DNA of 64,000 bases from Ornithinimicrobium flavum (GTDB taxonomy: Bacteria > Actinomycetota > Actinomycetes > Actinomycetales > Dermatophilaceae). Position 1 is the first letter of the stretch, and each line of letters starts with the position of its first letter. Below the pieces are notes generated by a model, which saw only the letters and a list, made by a program, of their open reading frames with translations, was not told where the DNA came from and did not search any database. The stretch is from positions 1,736,001 through 1,800,000 of the forward strand of contig NZ_CP038213.1 in the NCBI RefSeq assembly GCF_004526345.1. The letters run 5' to 3'. A program made the translations under genes and the position numbers. Shown piece after piece: positions 36,440-45,545 of the stretch.

Positions 36440-37267
36440 TCAGCCCGAGACGTCTTGCCCGAAGTACTTCTCACCCAGCTCGGCGAGGGTGCCGTCGGCC
36501 TGCAGCTCGGCCAGCGCCTCGTCGACCGCGGAGACCAACTCCGCTTTGTCCTTGGTGAAGGCGAACGCGTTCACGGAGGCGTCCTCGGTCTCCACAGCAA
36601 TCTTGATCGGGCTGTCCGGCCGCTCGTTCGTGTAGTCGAGGAAGGTGAGCTTGTCGTTGACCGTGGCGTCCACCCGGCCCTGCTCCAGGAGCGCCACGGC
36701 CTGGGCCCAGCCCTCCACGGCCTCGACCTGGGCGCCGTTGCTCTCGGCGACCTCGTACCAGTTGCTGGTCAGCGACTGCGCCGAGGTCTTGCCCTCCAGG
36801 TCCTCCAGGCTGGTGATGTCATCGGTGTCCTCGCTGACCACCACCACGCCGGGGGAGACGGTGTAGGGCTCGCTGAACAGGTAGGCCTCTTCCCGCTCGG
36901 GGTTGATCGAGACCTGGTTCGCGATCACGTCGAAGCGACCGGCCTCCAGCCCGGCGAAGATCGCGTCCCACTGCGTCTCCTGGAACTGGACCTCTAGGTC
37001 GAGACGCTCCGCGACGGCCTCGATCACCTCGACGTCGTAACCGACGAGTTCACCGCTGCCGTCCTCGTGGTACGTGAACGGCCGGTACGTGCCTTCGGTG
37101 CCCACGACCAGCACACCCTCCTGCGCCAGGCCCAGCCCGGAACCGTCCCCGGTCTCGGCGGTGCCGCCGCCGCCACTGGTCTGACCTTCGCCGTTTCCTC
37201 CCTGCCCGCAGGCGGTAAGGGTCAGCGAAGCGGCAGCGGCGAGGGCGATCAATGTCTTGGTGCTCAA
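36440..37267 (-). CDS. amino-acid (cystine-like) ABC transporter substrate-binding lipoprotein
   Basis: 275 aa if started at TTG 37267, which has AAGGAC seven bases upstream and gives a clean lipoprotein signal (KTLIALAAAASLTLTAC, Cys near residue 20). An in-frame ATG lies 19 codons earlier (37324) but would put charged residues before the signal. The mature SBP_bac_3 domain has GTYRPFTYHEDGSGELVGYDVE, FDVIANQVSINPERE and AFTKDK. LVGYDVEV.. and the VIANQVSI pattern are like cystine-binding TcyK/FliY. Confidence 0.9.
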   Translation of the reverse strand: MSTKTLIALAAAASLTLTACGQGGNGEGQTSGGGGTAETGDGSGLGLAQEGVLVVGTEGTYRPFTYHEDGSGELVGYDVEVIEAVAERLDLEVQFQETQWDAIFAGLEAGRFDVIANQVSINPEREEAYLFSEPYTVSPGVVVVSEDTDDITSLEDLEGKTSAQSLTSNWYEVAESNGAQVEAVEGWAQAVALLEQGRVDATVNDKLTFLDYTNERPDSPIKIAVETEDASVNAFAFTKDKAELVSAVDEALAELQADGTLAELGEKYFGQDVSG

Positions 37268-37361
37268 GATGAGGTCCTTCGTAGGAGATCGGGAAGAGGG
37301 ATCGTGCTGGACGGCACGGGTCACACCTGACCTGAAACCATAGTCATTGCCTTGTTATTGC

Positions 37362-37379
37362 CACATAGAGCGTTATGTG
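37362..37379. promoter_or_regulatory. palindrome upstream of the amino-acid importer
   Basis: CACATA and TATGTG, perfect 6-bp arms spaced by GAGCGT, lie 95 bp before the TTG start in an AT-richer stretch. On the minus strand a -10-like TATGGT occurs about 25 bp downstream of the palindrome. Likely an operator for a regulator not in this window; inference. Confidence 0.5.
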
Positions 37380-37751
37380 AAGGAAGTCACGATGCGCCGA
37401 AGATCATCAGGAAGGTCAGCGAGATGCCAAGCAAGTTCTCACCCGGGTGCCCGCAGACCACTCCGTAGGACTCCACTCGAGTGATCTGCTCCCCCAGGCA
37501 GTAGGCCCGCATCTACCCGAGGAGGGCAGACGCCACGTGGCGCCGGTTCCGGCCCGACCGTGGTGCGCGACAGCGGCGCCGGGGAGGGAGGAAGCGCCGC
37601 TACCTCCGTGCCGGTGCCCAGGCTGCCTCTGGCGGTGCGCCCGGTACGGGCTCTATCGTGAGTAGGCTGGGCGCCCGCTCGGCATTCCCAGGGATCTCGG
37701 GGCCCGCACACGCCGGGGCAGACAGTCGGATCTGGCCCGCAAGGAGCCACC
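37380..37751. other. 372-bp noncoding stretch before the small secreted protein
   Basis: No convincing frame on either strand; only short GC-rich shadow frames. It should hold the promoter of the gene at 37752. I see no clear -35/-10 pair or repeat. Confidence 0.45.
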
Positions 37752-38114
37752 ATGAAGAACCCTTACACCAAGGCTGCCGGCATCGCCGCTGCGGTCACGC
37801 TCACGGTCGCGGCCGCGGCACCGTCGGCCATGGCGGACGGTCACACCGCCCCCATCCCGCCGCACGGGCACATCCTCGTCCTCGGGGCGGAGGTGGGCTT
37901 CACCGAGGAGGGTCCCGTGCTGCTGGACTACCGCAAGTGCGTGGACGTCGCAGCCAACCAGGCTCTGCCGCTGAACTCCCACCACGAGCACGTGCACTTC
38001 GGCCAGGCCGGGATCGCGCTGACCGAGGCAGGGCACGCCTTCGTCCCGGTCGCGCCGGCCTTCGACCTGCCCTGGACCGACTGCGCCTCCTTCCTGGCGA
38101 TCATGGGCCACTGA
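37752..38114 (+). CDS. small secreted protein of unknown function
   Basis: 120 aa from ATG 37752 with AAGGAG five bases upstream. A Sec signal (KAAGIAAAVTLTVAAAAPSAMA) leaves a ~90-residue mature protein rich in His (IPPHGHILVLG, NSHHEHVHFGQAG) and with two Cys (YRKCVD, WTDCAS), possibly a disulfide. I know no function; many actinobacteria encode similar short secreted proteins. A strong terminator follows, so it is monocistronic. Confidence 0.75.
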   Translation: MKNPYTKAAGIAAAVTLTVAAAAPSAMADGHTAPIPPHGHILVLGAEVGFTEEGPVLLDYRKCVDVAANQALPLNSHHEHVHFGQAGIALTEAGHAFVPVAPAFDLPWTDCASFLAIMGH

Positions 38115-38125
38115 CGGCCAGGGGG

Positions 38126-38164
38126 CGGCTCCCCACCGGCCGCAGCGCAGCGGATGGGGAGCCG
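38126..38164 (+). terminator. terminator of the small secreted protein gene
   Basis: Perfect 10-bp arms CGGCTCCCCA and TGGGGAGCCG enclose a 19-nt GC-rich loop, 12 bp after the stop. No T-tract. Confidence 0.65.
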
Positions 38165-38475
38165 TCGGCGAGCCCACGGGCGCCCGGATGCTATGGGTCG
38201 CACACGTTAGGTGGCCGTCCGGTCCGTCTCGCGAGTGAACGGGTCAGCCCACAGCTTCCCTTGGCGCGTCAAAGAACCCACCTCGACCTAGCGCTCTGAT
38301 GTCTTGTGACCGGAAGGGGGCACCTTGGTGGTGATTTGCCCAAGGAGTCCAGTGGCGCAGCCCCCTCTCTCCGAGTCATCGGCGAGGGAGGGCCTGCGTC
38401 TGGAGGTGTCGTCAAGAGCTGCGAGCTCTGGACGGGGCTGTCAGCGAGTGGTGAAAAGCGGCCGGAAGGTTCGGG
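38165..38475. other. 311-bp gap without recognisable gene
   Basis: Between the terminator and the convergent HMA gene. No coding frame, repeat or RNA-like structure could be supported, apart from a weak GAGCTGCGAGCTC inverted motif near 38415. Confidence 0.45.
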
Positions 38476-38823
38476 TCAGCGCGTCCCGCTGAGGGCGTAG
38501 TTGCCGGCCTCGGCCAGAGCCGCGCGGATCTGCTCGGCGCTGAGCTCCTTGGCGCTCGCGACGTGAACCGAGGACTCGCCTCCGGAGATGACGTCGACCT
38601 GGACCGAGCTGACGTCCTGGAGGGCCTCGAGCTCGTTGGTCACGGCGGTGGCGCAGTGGCCGCAGGTCATGCCGGTGACGAGATAGGTGGTCTGGACCGG
38701 GGAAGTGTCCGCCTCAGAGGTCGCGGCGCCGTTCTCAGTCTGGGTGGAGCAGCACGCGCAGGAGGGCTTCTCCTCGGCGCTGGTCTGCTCAGCGGTCTGG
38801 GTGGTGGTGTCGGTTCCGCACAT
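38476..38823 (-). CDS. HMA-domain copper-binding protein (CopZ-like) with Cys-rich N-terminus
   Basis: 115 aa. The C-terminal ~70 residues are a heavy-metal-associated domain with GMTCGHC (51-57), VTNELEALQDVSSVQVDV and an AGNYAL end. The first 45 residues are an unusual extension with five Cys (MCG at the start, PSCACCS at 20-26) and otherwise Ser/Thr/Glu-rich, probably another metal site. It likely ferries Cu(I) to CopA (48742). A CsoR-like operator lies 74 bp upstream. Confidence 0.9.
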   Translation of the reverse strand: MCGTDTTTQTAEQTSAEEKPSCACCSTQTENGAATSEADTSPVQTTYLVTGMTCGHCATAVTNELEALQDVSSVQVDVISGGESSVHVASAKELSAEQIRAALAEAGNYALSGTR

Positions 38824-38896
38824 GGTGTCGTCCTTTGCTGGTCGATACGGCTCTCGATCCCGGTTCGGTCCGAGCCGCGGGGATCTTGCTAATGCA

Positions 38897-38917
38897 CCAT
38901 ACCCGAGCCCGGTATGG
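38897..38917. promoter_or_regulatory. CsoR-like operator upstream of the HMA gene
   Basis: CCATACC and GGTATGG are perfect 7-bp arms separated by CGAGCCC. The ATACC-GGTAT core resembles the copper operator at 47534-47550. On the minus strand it precedes the HMA gene start at 38823. Confidence 0.65.
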
Positions 38918-38955
38918 GTAAGAAGGGTGAACTCAGGCGACGTGCACGCTTCAGC

Positions 38956-39729
38956 TCACCAGTGCCCGGAGGTGGTGTGCGGCCGGCGCAGATGAGGGGT
39001 CAGCTGGGTGTGGAGGACGGCGTGGGCCTGGCGCAGGGCGGGCCCGGTGAGGTCGTTCAGGAGGGTTTCGATGACCCGCTCGTGACTCGCCTGGATCTGC
39101 TCGACACAGATCGAGCGGGCGGTGGGGACGTCCCGCCCGATGACGGCGTCGTACAGCTCGTGATGCTCGTGCATCTGCTCGCCGGCGGTGTCCTGGAAGC
39201 TCAGGCTTCGGAAGTACAGCCGTTGCAGGTCCTCCATCAGCCGCTCCAGGACCGAGGCCAGTCGTCGGTTGCCGTAGGCGGCCAGGCGTACATGGAACTG
39301 CCTGTTCTCCAGGACGAAGCGCTCGTAGGTCTCGCGGTCGCCGTGGTCGTAGGAAGCGTGCGCCAGGTCGTGCAGCGCCTCGAGCTCGGCATCGGTTGCT
39401 CGTTCGATGGCCAGCTCGACGGCCGCGGGTTCGAGCAACAGGCGCAGCTCGTGCGCCTCCCGGACGCCGACGGCGGTGATCTCCTGGACCCGGTATCCCT
39501 GCCGAGGCCGCACCTCGACCAGCCCTTCGTGGACCAGGCGGGTCAGCGCCTCGCGGATGGGTGTCCGACCGAAACCTGTGTCGGCGGCGAGCTCACCTGC
39601 GCGCAGCTCGGTCGAGGGTTCCAGCTCGCAGGTCAGGATCTGCCGCTTGAGCTGCTGGTAGGCGATCTCTCCGGCCGTACCGGCCTTTCCGTGCCATGCT
39701 CCGGGCCGACTGTCTCCGTTTCCCATCAT
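38956..39729 (-). CDS. GntR-family (FadR/FCD) transcriptional regulator
   Basis: 257 aa. The N-terminal wHTH (EIAYQQLKRQILTCELEPST, ELAADTGFGRTPIREALTRL) is followed by an all-helical FCD ligand domain with metal-site residues ENRQFHVRLAAYGN, HEHHELYDAVI and SHERVIETLL. It is divergent from the peptide-transport operon and probably controls it and itself through the TGATATATCA site. The ligand is unknown. Confidence 0.9.
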   Translation of the reverse strand: MMGNGDSRPGAWHGKAGTAGEIAYQQLKRQILTCELEPSTELRAGELAADTGFGRTPIREALTRLVHEGLVEVRPRQGYRVQEITAVGVREAHELRLLLEPAAVELAIERATDAELEALHDLAHASYDHGDRETYERFVLENRQFHVRLAAYGNRRLASVLERLMEDLQRLYFRSLSFQDTAGEQMHEHHELYDAVIGRDVPTARSICVEQIQASHERVIETLLNDLTGPALRQAHAVLHTQLTPHLRRPHTTSGHW

Positions 39730-39743
39730 TTTCCTCCACGCCC

Positions 39744-39809
39744 TTGACCGCCCCGCTGAAGCAACCTATTGTCCTGCTGCAACCGGCTGACATACTACTT
39801 GATATATCA
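39744..39809 (+). promoter_or_regulatory. promoter and GntR operator of the peptide-transport operon
   Basis: -35 TTGACC (39744-39749), 17-bp spacer, -10 TATTGT (39767-39772). A perfect palindrome TGATATATCA (39800-39809) lies downstream of the -10, between it and the ribosome-binding site AGGAG, positioned to block elongation when bound. The 91-bp divergent region serves both this operon and the GntR gene. Confidence 0.7.
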
Positions 39810-39820
39810 GAGGAGCGCTT

Positions 39821-41913
39821 GTGCGCGAGCCGCTGTTGCAACTCTCCGATCTCCGCGTGACGTTCGTGTCCCGAGGCTCGGAGGTCCATGCCGTCCGCGG
39901 GGTCGACCTGCGCGTTCACCCCGAAGAGACAGTCGCCGTCGTGGGGGAGTCCGGGTCGGGCAAGAGTGTGACCGTGATGGCGGCCCTGGGCCTGCTGCCG
40001 GAAAACGCCGTGGTGGAGGGTCGCGTCACTTTTGCGGGACGTGACCTGGGCAGCGTCCCTGACGTCGACCTGCGCAGGATCCGCGGACGTGAGTGCGGTG
40101 TGGTGTTCCAGGACCCGATGTCCTCGCTCAACCCGGTTCAGCGCATCCGCGACCAGATCGCCGAGTCGCTCATCGTGCACATGAAGCAGACACGCAAGCA
40201 GGCTTACCTGCGAGCGGTCGACCTTCTGGAGGAAGTCGGTATACCGGACCCGGCGCGTCGGGCGGCCGCCTATCCGCATCAGTTCTCCGGAGGGATGCGC
40301 CAGCGCGTCATGATCGCGATGGCGCTGGCGTGTCGGCCGCGGCTCCTGATCGCCGACGAGCCGACGACGGCCCTGGACGTCACGGTCCAGGCGCAGATCA
40401 CCGACCTGGTGCAGCGGCTGCAGCGCGAGCACGGGATGGCGGTCGTGTGGATCACCCACGATCTGGGTGTGGTCGCGCAGATGGCCGACCAGGTGAGTGT
40501 CATGTACGCCGGGCGCATCGTCGAGAGCGGTCCCTGCGCAGAGCTGTACTCAGCTCCTAACCACCCGTACACGGTGGGTCTGTTGACTGCCGTGCCACGG
40601 CTGGATGCCGCTCTGGGCAGGGACCTGGTGGAGATCCCCGGTACGCCGCCCGACCCCAAGCACGTCCCGAGCGGATGCTCCTTTGCCCCACGGTGCTTCA
40701 TGGCGCACGAGGACTGCGTGACCGAGCGGCCTCCGTTGACCACGCGGGCAGGCAGGGCAGCCGCTTGCTGGTACGTCGAGGAGGTGCCGGCCCCCGTGGA
40801 ACAGGCCGCTGTCGGAGCGCAGGTGGCTCTCGGTACCGGCTCCCACCCCTCGACGACCGCCTCAGAACTGTTGCGGGTCGATGGCCTGAAGGTGCACTTC
40901 GGGACCCACGGGAGATGGTTGGGCAAGAGTGCCCCCACCCGAGCGGTCGACGGGGTCGACCTGACGTTGGCCGCGGGCGAGACGCTGGGCCTGGTGGGGA
41001 GAGCGGGTCGGGCAAGTCGACGCTGGGCCGGACGGTGGTCGGCATTGAGCGGCCTACCGAGGGCTCGGTCTGCATCGACGGTGTGGACTGCTCGGATGCC
41101 TCCGGGGCCGACCTGCGCCGTCTGCGTCGCACGGCTCAGATGGTCTTCCAGGACCCCTCCAGCTCGATGAATCCCGCACTGTCGGTGGCGGAGATCATCC
41201 AGGAGCCGTTACGCATCAACGGGATCGGCACCCGCAAGGAGCGCCTGGAACGAAGCCGTGAGCTGCTGCAGCTGGTGGAGCTGCCCGAGAACGCCCTCGT
41301 GCGGTACCCGCACGAGTTCAGCGGCGGGCAGCGACAGCGGATCGCCATCGCCCGTGCCCTGGCGCTTGACCCGTCCCTGGTGGTGTGCGACGAGGCGGTG
41401 TCTGCGCTCGACGTCTCGGTCCAGGCGCAGATCATCAACCTGTTCGGCAAGCTCAAGCGGGAACTGGATCTCTCGCTGCTGTTCATCGCCCACGACCTGG
41501 CGGTGGTCCGGCACATTGCTGACCGCGTGGCGGTGATGTACGCGGGGAGGATCGTGGAGACGGGCACTCGGGCCGACATCTACGACAACCCCCAGCACCC
41601 CTACACCCGTGCCCTGCTGGCCGCGGTCCCCGTGGTCGACCCTGCCAGGCGCTCGACCCAGAGCTTCGCGCTCTCCGGCGACCTGCCCAATCCCGCGTCT
41701 CCCCCCGCAGGGTGCCGCTTCAGTACCAGATGCCCCTTTGCCGTGCCTGGCCTGTGCGACGTCAAGGAACCACCCCTCGCGTCCTGGGCACCCACCCATG
41801 CCGTCGCCTGCCACCTGGCAGGGGACCTCCCGGAAGACACGGGCCTCCCGCGCTCCTCCGACCCGTCCCTAGAGAGAGGAACCACCGATGAGACTGTGTC
41901 ACTCCCGCGGTAG
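39821..41913 (+). CDS. fused DppD-DppF dipeptide ABC ATPase, frameshifted in the second Walker A
   Basis: From GTG 39821. First ATPase: GESGSGKSV, FQDPMSSLNP, FSGGMRQRVMIAMAL, LLIADEP, and the oligopeptide-transporter Cys tail (PSGCSFAPRCF, AACWYV). A linker leads to a second ATPase whose Walker A is broken: the sequence around 40996-40999 has four Gs where five restore GESGSGKST. From there the other frame continues normally to FSGGQRQRIAIARAL, LVVCDEA and the second tail (AGCRFSTRCPF). Corrected length about 697 aa. Either a real loss or a sequence error. The 3' end overlaps the SBP start by 26 bp. Confidence 0.85.
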
Positions 41914-43582
41914 GGCCACCGTCGTTCTTGCCGCGGTGTCCCTGCTGACGCTCAGCGCGTGCGCCGGCGGCGATGCCGCGTCGTCCGACAACGGTGCGGC
42001 TACCGGGTCAGGCACCGCCGCCGACCCAGGTCAGGACGCTGCCGCCAGCGCCGAGCGTCTGCGCGTTGGCATCCTGAGCGAGGAAGGCAACCTGACCCCG
42101 TTCACCTACGAGACCGGCACGCCGGGTCTGAACCTGACCATGCTCAGCTACGACTCCCTCATGCAGATCGACACCGAGGGTGCCCCCCAGCCCTGGCTGG
42201 CCTCCAGCGTCGAGGCTGACGAAGAGGGCACCACCTACACCGTCCAGCTGGTCGACTCCGCGACCTGGCACGACGGGGAGGCCGTGGACGCCGAGGATGT
42301 CGCCTTCTCCATCGACTACTACCAGAACGGGCCGCCCGGTCGGTTCCAGACCGCGCTTCGTCTGGTCGAGTCGGTCCAGGTCGAGGACGAGCACACGCTC
42401 ACCCTGACCCTGTCGGAGATCAGCCCGTCCTTCGAGCTGCGGACGCTGGCCGACGTGCCGATCCTGCCCCAGCACATCTGGGAGGGCATCGAGGACCCGG
42501 ACACCGCGCCGTTCGACGAGGAGACGAACGTCGGCAGCGGCCCCTACCGCCTGGTCGACTCCAAGCCCGGCACCAGCTACACCTTCGAGGCGAACCCAGA
42601 CTACTTCCGCGGTGAGCCGAAGGTGCAGGAGCTCGTCGTTATCAGGTTCGCCGACGACGCCGGCGCCATCGCCGCGCTGCGCTCCGGCGAGGTCGACACC
42701 CTCATGCGCACCATCTCCCCGGAGCAGATCAGTTCCCTGGAGGGCAGAGGAGGCCTGGAGGTGCTGCAGGCACCGGAGTACGCGACCACGCTGCTGGCCT
42801 ACGACACCCAGCGCGCACCCTTCGACGACGTCGAGTTCCGGCGCGCTATCGCCCAGGCGGTCGACGTGGAGCTGCTGGTCAGCGACGTGTACCTCGGGGC
42901 TGCGGTTCCGGGCAACCCGGGGTGGGTCCACCCCGACTCCCCGTACTACAACTCCGAGGTCAGCCTCGCCCACGACCCGGAGGCAGCCCAGGCTGCCCTG
43001 GAGTCGGCGGGCTACACCGATGGCGACGGTGACGGTGTCCGCGAGGCGGACGGTGCGAACCTCGACCTGGAGCTGCTGGTCCACGGCAACAACGCCTTGC
43101 GCCTGCGGGTGGCCGAGCTGCTGTCTACCCAGCTGGAGGCGGTTGGGATCGGCGTCACGGTGTCCGCGGTCGAGGACCAGACCATCATCGACTCGGTGTG
43201 GCCCGACTACGACGTCAACCAGGGCCGCGACTACGACATGGCCATCTTCGGCTGGTCGGCCCCGACCCAGGCGGACATCGGGCAGATGGCGGCGCTGGTC
43301 TCCAGCGACACCACCGTGGGGAACCTCAACATCACCGGCTTCTCCGACCCGCAGAGCGACGACCTCGCCGAGCAGCTGCTCACGACGGCAGACGAGGACC
43401 AGCGGACCGAGGTCGCCCACCAGCTGCAGGCCCGTTTCGCCGAGACCCTGCCGCTTGTGCCGCTGCTCTACGCCAACGGCGCCTACGCCTACCAGTCGGA
43501 GGTCTTCGGCGACTGGGTCACCATCACCGGCCAGGGCCCGATGACCAAGCTGTCCTTCATCCCGAGCGACGGCCAGCCGTAA
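41888..43582 (+). CDS. dipeptide/oligopeptide ABC transporter substrate-binding lipoprotein
   Basis: 564 aa with a lipoprotein signal (VVLAAVSLLTLSACAGG) and an Asp/Ser/Ala-rich linker. The SBP_bac_5 fold shows LRVGILSEEGNLTPFTYE, TWHDGEAVDAEDVAFSIDYY, NVGSGPYRLVD and FDDVEFRRAIAQAVD. An Asp-rich DGDGDGVREADG loop may bind Ca2+. AGAGAGGAACC precedes the ATG. Substrate unknown; the downstream PIG-L-like enzyme hints at an amide or N-acyl compound. Confidence 0.92.
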   Translation: MRLCHSRGRATVVLAAVSLLTLSACAGGDAASSDNGAATGSGTAADPGQDAAASAERLRVGILSEEGNLTPFTYETGTPGLNLTMLSYDSLMQIDTEGAPQPWLASSVEADEEGTTYTVQLVDSATWHDGEAVDAEDVAFSIDYYQNGPPGRFQTALRLVESVQVEDEHTLTLTLSEISPSFELRTLADVPILPQHIWEGIEDPDTAPFDEETNVGSGPYRLVDSKPGTSYTFEANPDYFRGEPKVQELVVIRFADDAGAIAALRSGEVDTLMRTISPEQISSLEGRGGLEVLQAPEYATTLLAYDTQRAPFDDVEFRRAIAQAVDVELLVSDVYLGAAVPGNPGWVHPDSPYYNSEVSLAHDPEAAQAALESAGYTDGDGDGVREADGANLDLELLVHGNNALRLRVAELLSTQLEAVGIGVTVSAVEDQTIIDSVWPDYDVNQGRDYDMAIFGWSAPTQADIGQMAALVSSDTTVGNLNITGFSDPQSDDLAEQLLTTADEDQRTEVAHQLQARFAETLPLVPLLYANGAYAYQSEVFGDWVTITGQGPMTKLSFIPSDGQP

Positions 43583-43636
43583 CCGGCAGATGACCTCGTC
43601 CCGACCCTCGCCCGCCAGCACCCAAGGAGCACAGCC

Positions 43637-44613
43637 ATGAGGGGCAAGAGCAGCACCGCGTCCCGTGCCGGCCAGTACGTCCTGGTCCTCATCGTCGCGG
43701 TCTCACTCAACTTCATGCTGCCGCGGATCATGCCCGGCAGTCCCCTGGCATTGCTGGCGGGCGAGGAAGTCGGGCGACTATCGCCCGAGGAACGCGCGCA
43801 GGTGATCGCCGATGCAGGCCTTGATCAACCGGTATGGATGCAGTACCTGACGTACTGGAAGAACATCTTCACGCTCGACTTCGGCTACTCCTTCCGCCTT
43901 GGCCAGCCCATCAACGAGCTGATCCTGGACCGTCTCCCGTGGACCCTGCTCGTCACGCTGATCGCCCTCGCGGTAGGCGCGGTCATCGGCACCGTGCTCG
44001 GCGCGTTCTCCGCGTGGCGGCACGGCCGACCCAGCGACGTAGGACTCCTGAGCGTCATGATCGCCCTGGAGTCCACCCCCTCGTTCTGGCTCGGGATGCT
44101 GCTCATCGCATTCTTCGCGGTCCAGCTGGGGTGGCTCCCGTCCTTCGGGGCGGAAACGCCCGCCGCGGGCCTGGACGGACTGGCCCGCCTGGCCGACATC
44201 GGCGAGCACGCGATCCTGCCAGTCCTGACCCTGTCCGTGCTGGCCGTGCCCAGCGTCTACCTCACGATGCGGTACTCCATGCTCTCCGTCATGGGGGAGG
44301 ACTTCATCCGCACGGCCAACGCCAAAGGACTGTCCAGCCGACGCATCCTGTTCCGTCACGTGGCCCGCAACGCCATCATCCCGGTGGTCACCGTGCTCGC
44401 GCTGCGCGCCGGCTTCGCCTTCGGGGGCACGGTGATCGTGGAGACCGTCTTCTCCTACCCGGCCTTGGCCGCCTCGTCTTCGACGCGGTGTCCGGGCGCG
44501 ACTACCCCGTCATGCAGGCCACCTTCCTGGTCTTCACCCTGGCCGTCCTGGCAGCCAACCTCATCGCCGACCTCATCTACCCGCAACTGGACCCGAGGGC
44601 CCGCCATGCCTGA
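43637..44613 (+). CDS. DppB-type ABC permease, one-base frameshift near the C-terminus
   Basis: Corrected length about 325 aa. It has the six-TM plan with RIMPGSPLALLAGEE, FGYSFRLGQPI, and the EAA region YSMLSVMGEDFIRTANAKGL. At 44459-44462 CCCGGCC should be CCCGGGCC: without the extra G the frame leaves at YPALAAS, with it YPGLGRLVFDAVSGRDYPV and the rest follow to a stop at 44613. Missing base or real mutation. The corrected stop overlaps the next ATG by 8 bp, the usual coupling, which favours a sequence error. Confidence 0.85.
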
Positions 44614-45505
44614 TGCGAACCTGACCAAGCGCGTCGCTGACCCGCAGCTCTTCGGAGCCCAACCACGCAGCCGCCGCGTGCCCCGCCGCGACTGGTCGCA
44701 CCTCATCGGCCTCTTCGGCGTGACCATCGTGTCGGTCCTGACCTTCACGGCCCTGTTCGCCCCCTGGCTCGCGCCCTACGACCCGAGCCTGCGGGTCGCT
44801 ACCCCGTTCAGCCCACCGTCCTCGGCCCACCTGCTCGGCACCAACGACGTCGGACAGGACCTGTTCAGCGAGCTCATCTACGGCACCCGGGTCTCCCTGC
44901 TCGTCGGCGTGGTCGCCGCCGGCGCGGCGCTGGTCATCGGCACCACCGCGGGTCTGCTGGGCGGGTTCTTCCCCCGCTTCGGCTCGGTCGTCATGCGCGG
45001 CGTTGACGTCGTCCTCATCCTGCCGTTCCTGCCTTTGCTCATCGTGCTGGCGGCCTACCTCGGCCGAAGCCTGACGACGACCATCGCGGTCATCGCTGCC
45101 CTGAGCTGGGCACCGACAGCCCGCGTCATCCACGGCCAGGTGATGACCCTGCGGCAGCGCGAGTACGTCTCTGCCGCCCGCGCCATGGGTGCCCGCAGCG
45201 GCTACCTGATCTGGCGGCACGTGCTGCCCAAGACCATGCTCCTGGCCATCGGCCAGTTCGTCGCGTCCGTCAGCGGCGCGATCCTCATGGAGTCCTCGCT
45301 CAGCTTCCTCGGGCTGGGTGACCCGCTGCAGAAGAGCTGGGGCTCGATCCTGTACTGGGCCCAGGTCCGCGGCGCCTTCCTGACCGAGGCCTGGAAGTGG
45401 TGGGTCCTCCCACCCGGGCTGCTCATCATGCTCGCCGCGCTCGGCTTCGCCCTTCTCGGCTTCGCCCTCGAGCACCGCATCAACCCCCGGCTGCGGCGCG
45501 GCTGA
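44606..45505 (+). CDS. DppC-type ABC permease
   Basis: 299 aa from ATG 44606. N-terminal OppC_N segment (RDWSHLIGLFGVTIVSVLTF, PYDPS, HLLGTNDVGQDLFS), then the permease domain with EAA loop REYVSAARAMGARSGYLIW and RHVLPKTM, ending in GFALLGFALEHRINPRLRR. With the shifted upstream frame the two permeases are open as one reading frame by chance. Confidence 0.92.
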   Translation: MPDANLTKRVADPQLFGAQPRSRRVPRRDWSHLIGLFGVTIVSVLTFTALFAPWLAPYDPSLRVATPFSPPSSAHLLGTNDVGQDLFSELIYGTRVSLLVGVVAAGAALVIGTTAGLLGGFFPRFGSVVMRGVDVVLILPFLPLLIVLAAYLGRSLTTTIAVIAALSWAPTARVIHGQVMTLRQREYVSAARAMGARSGYLIWRHVLPKTMLLAIGQFVASVSGAILMESSLSFLGLGDPLQKSWGSILYWAQVRGAFLTEAWKWWVLPPGLLIMLAALGFALLGFALEHRINPRLRRG

Positions 45506-45545
45506 GCCCCCCAGAACCCCTCACAAATCACAGAGAGAAGGAAAA

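Noticed and set aside
43637..45505. A single 622-aa fused DppB-DppC permease
   Set aside because: The join is through a nonsense stretch created by a one-base shift near 44461; the other frame gives a normal DppB end and DppC has its own ATG.
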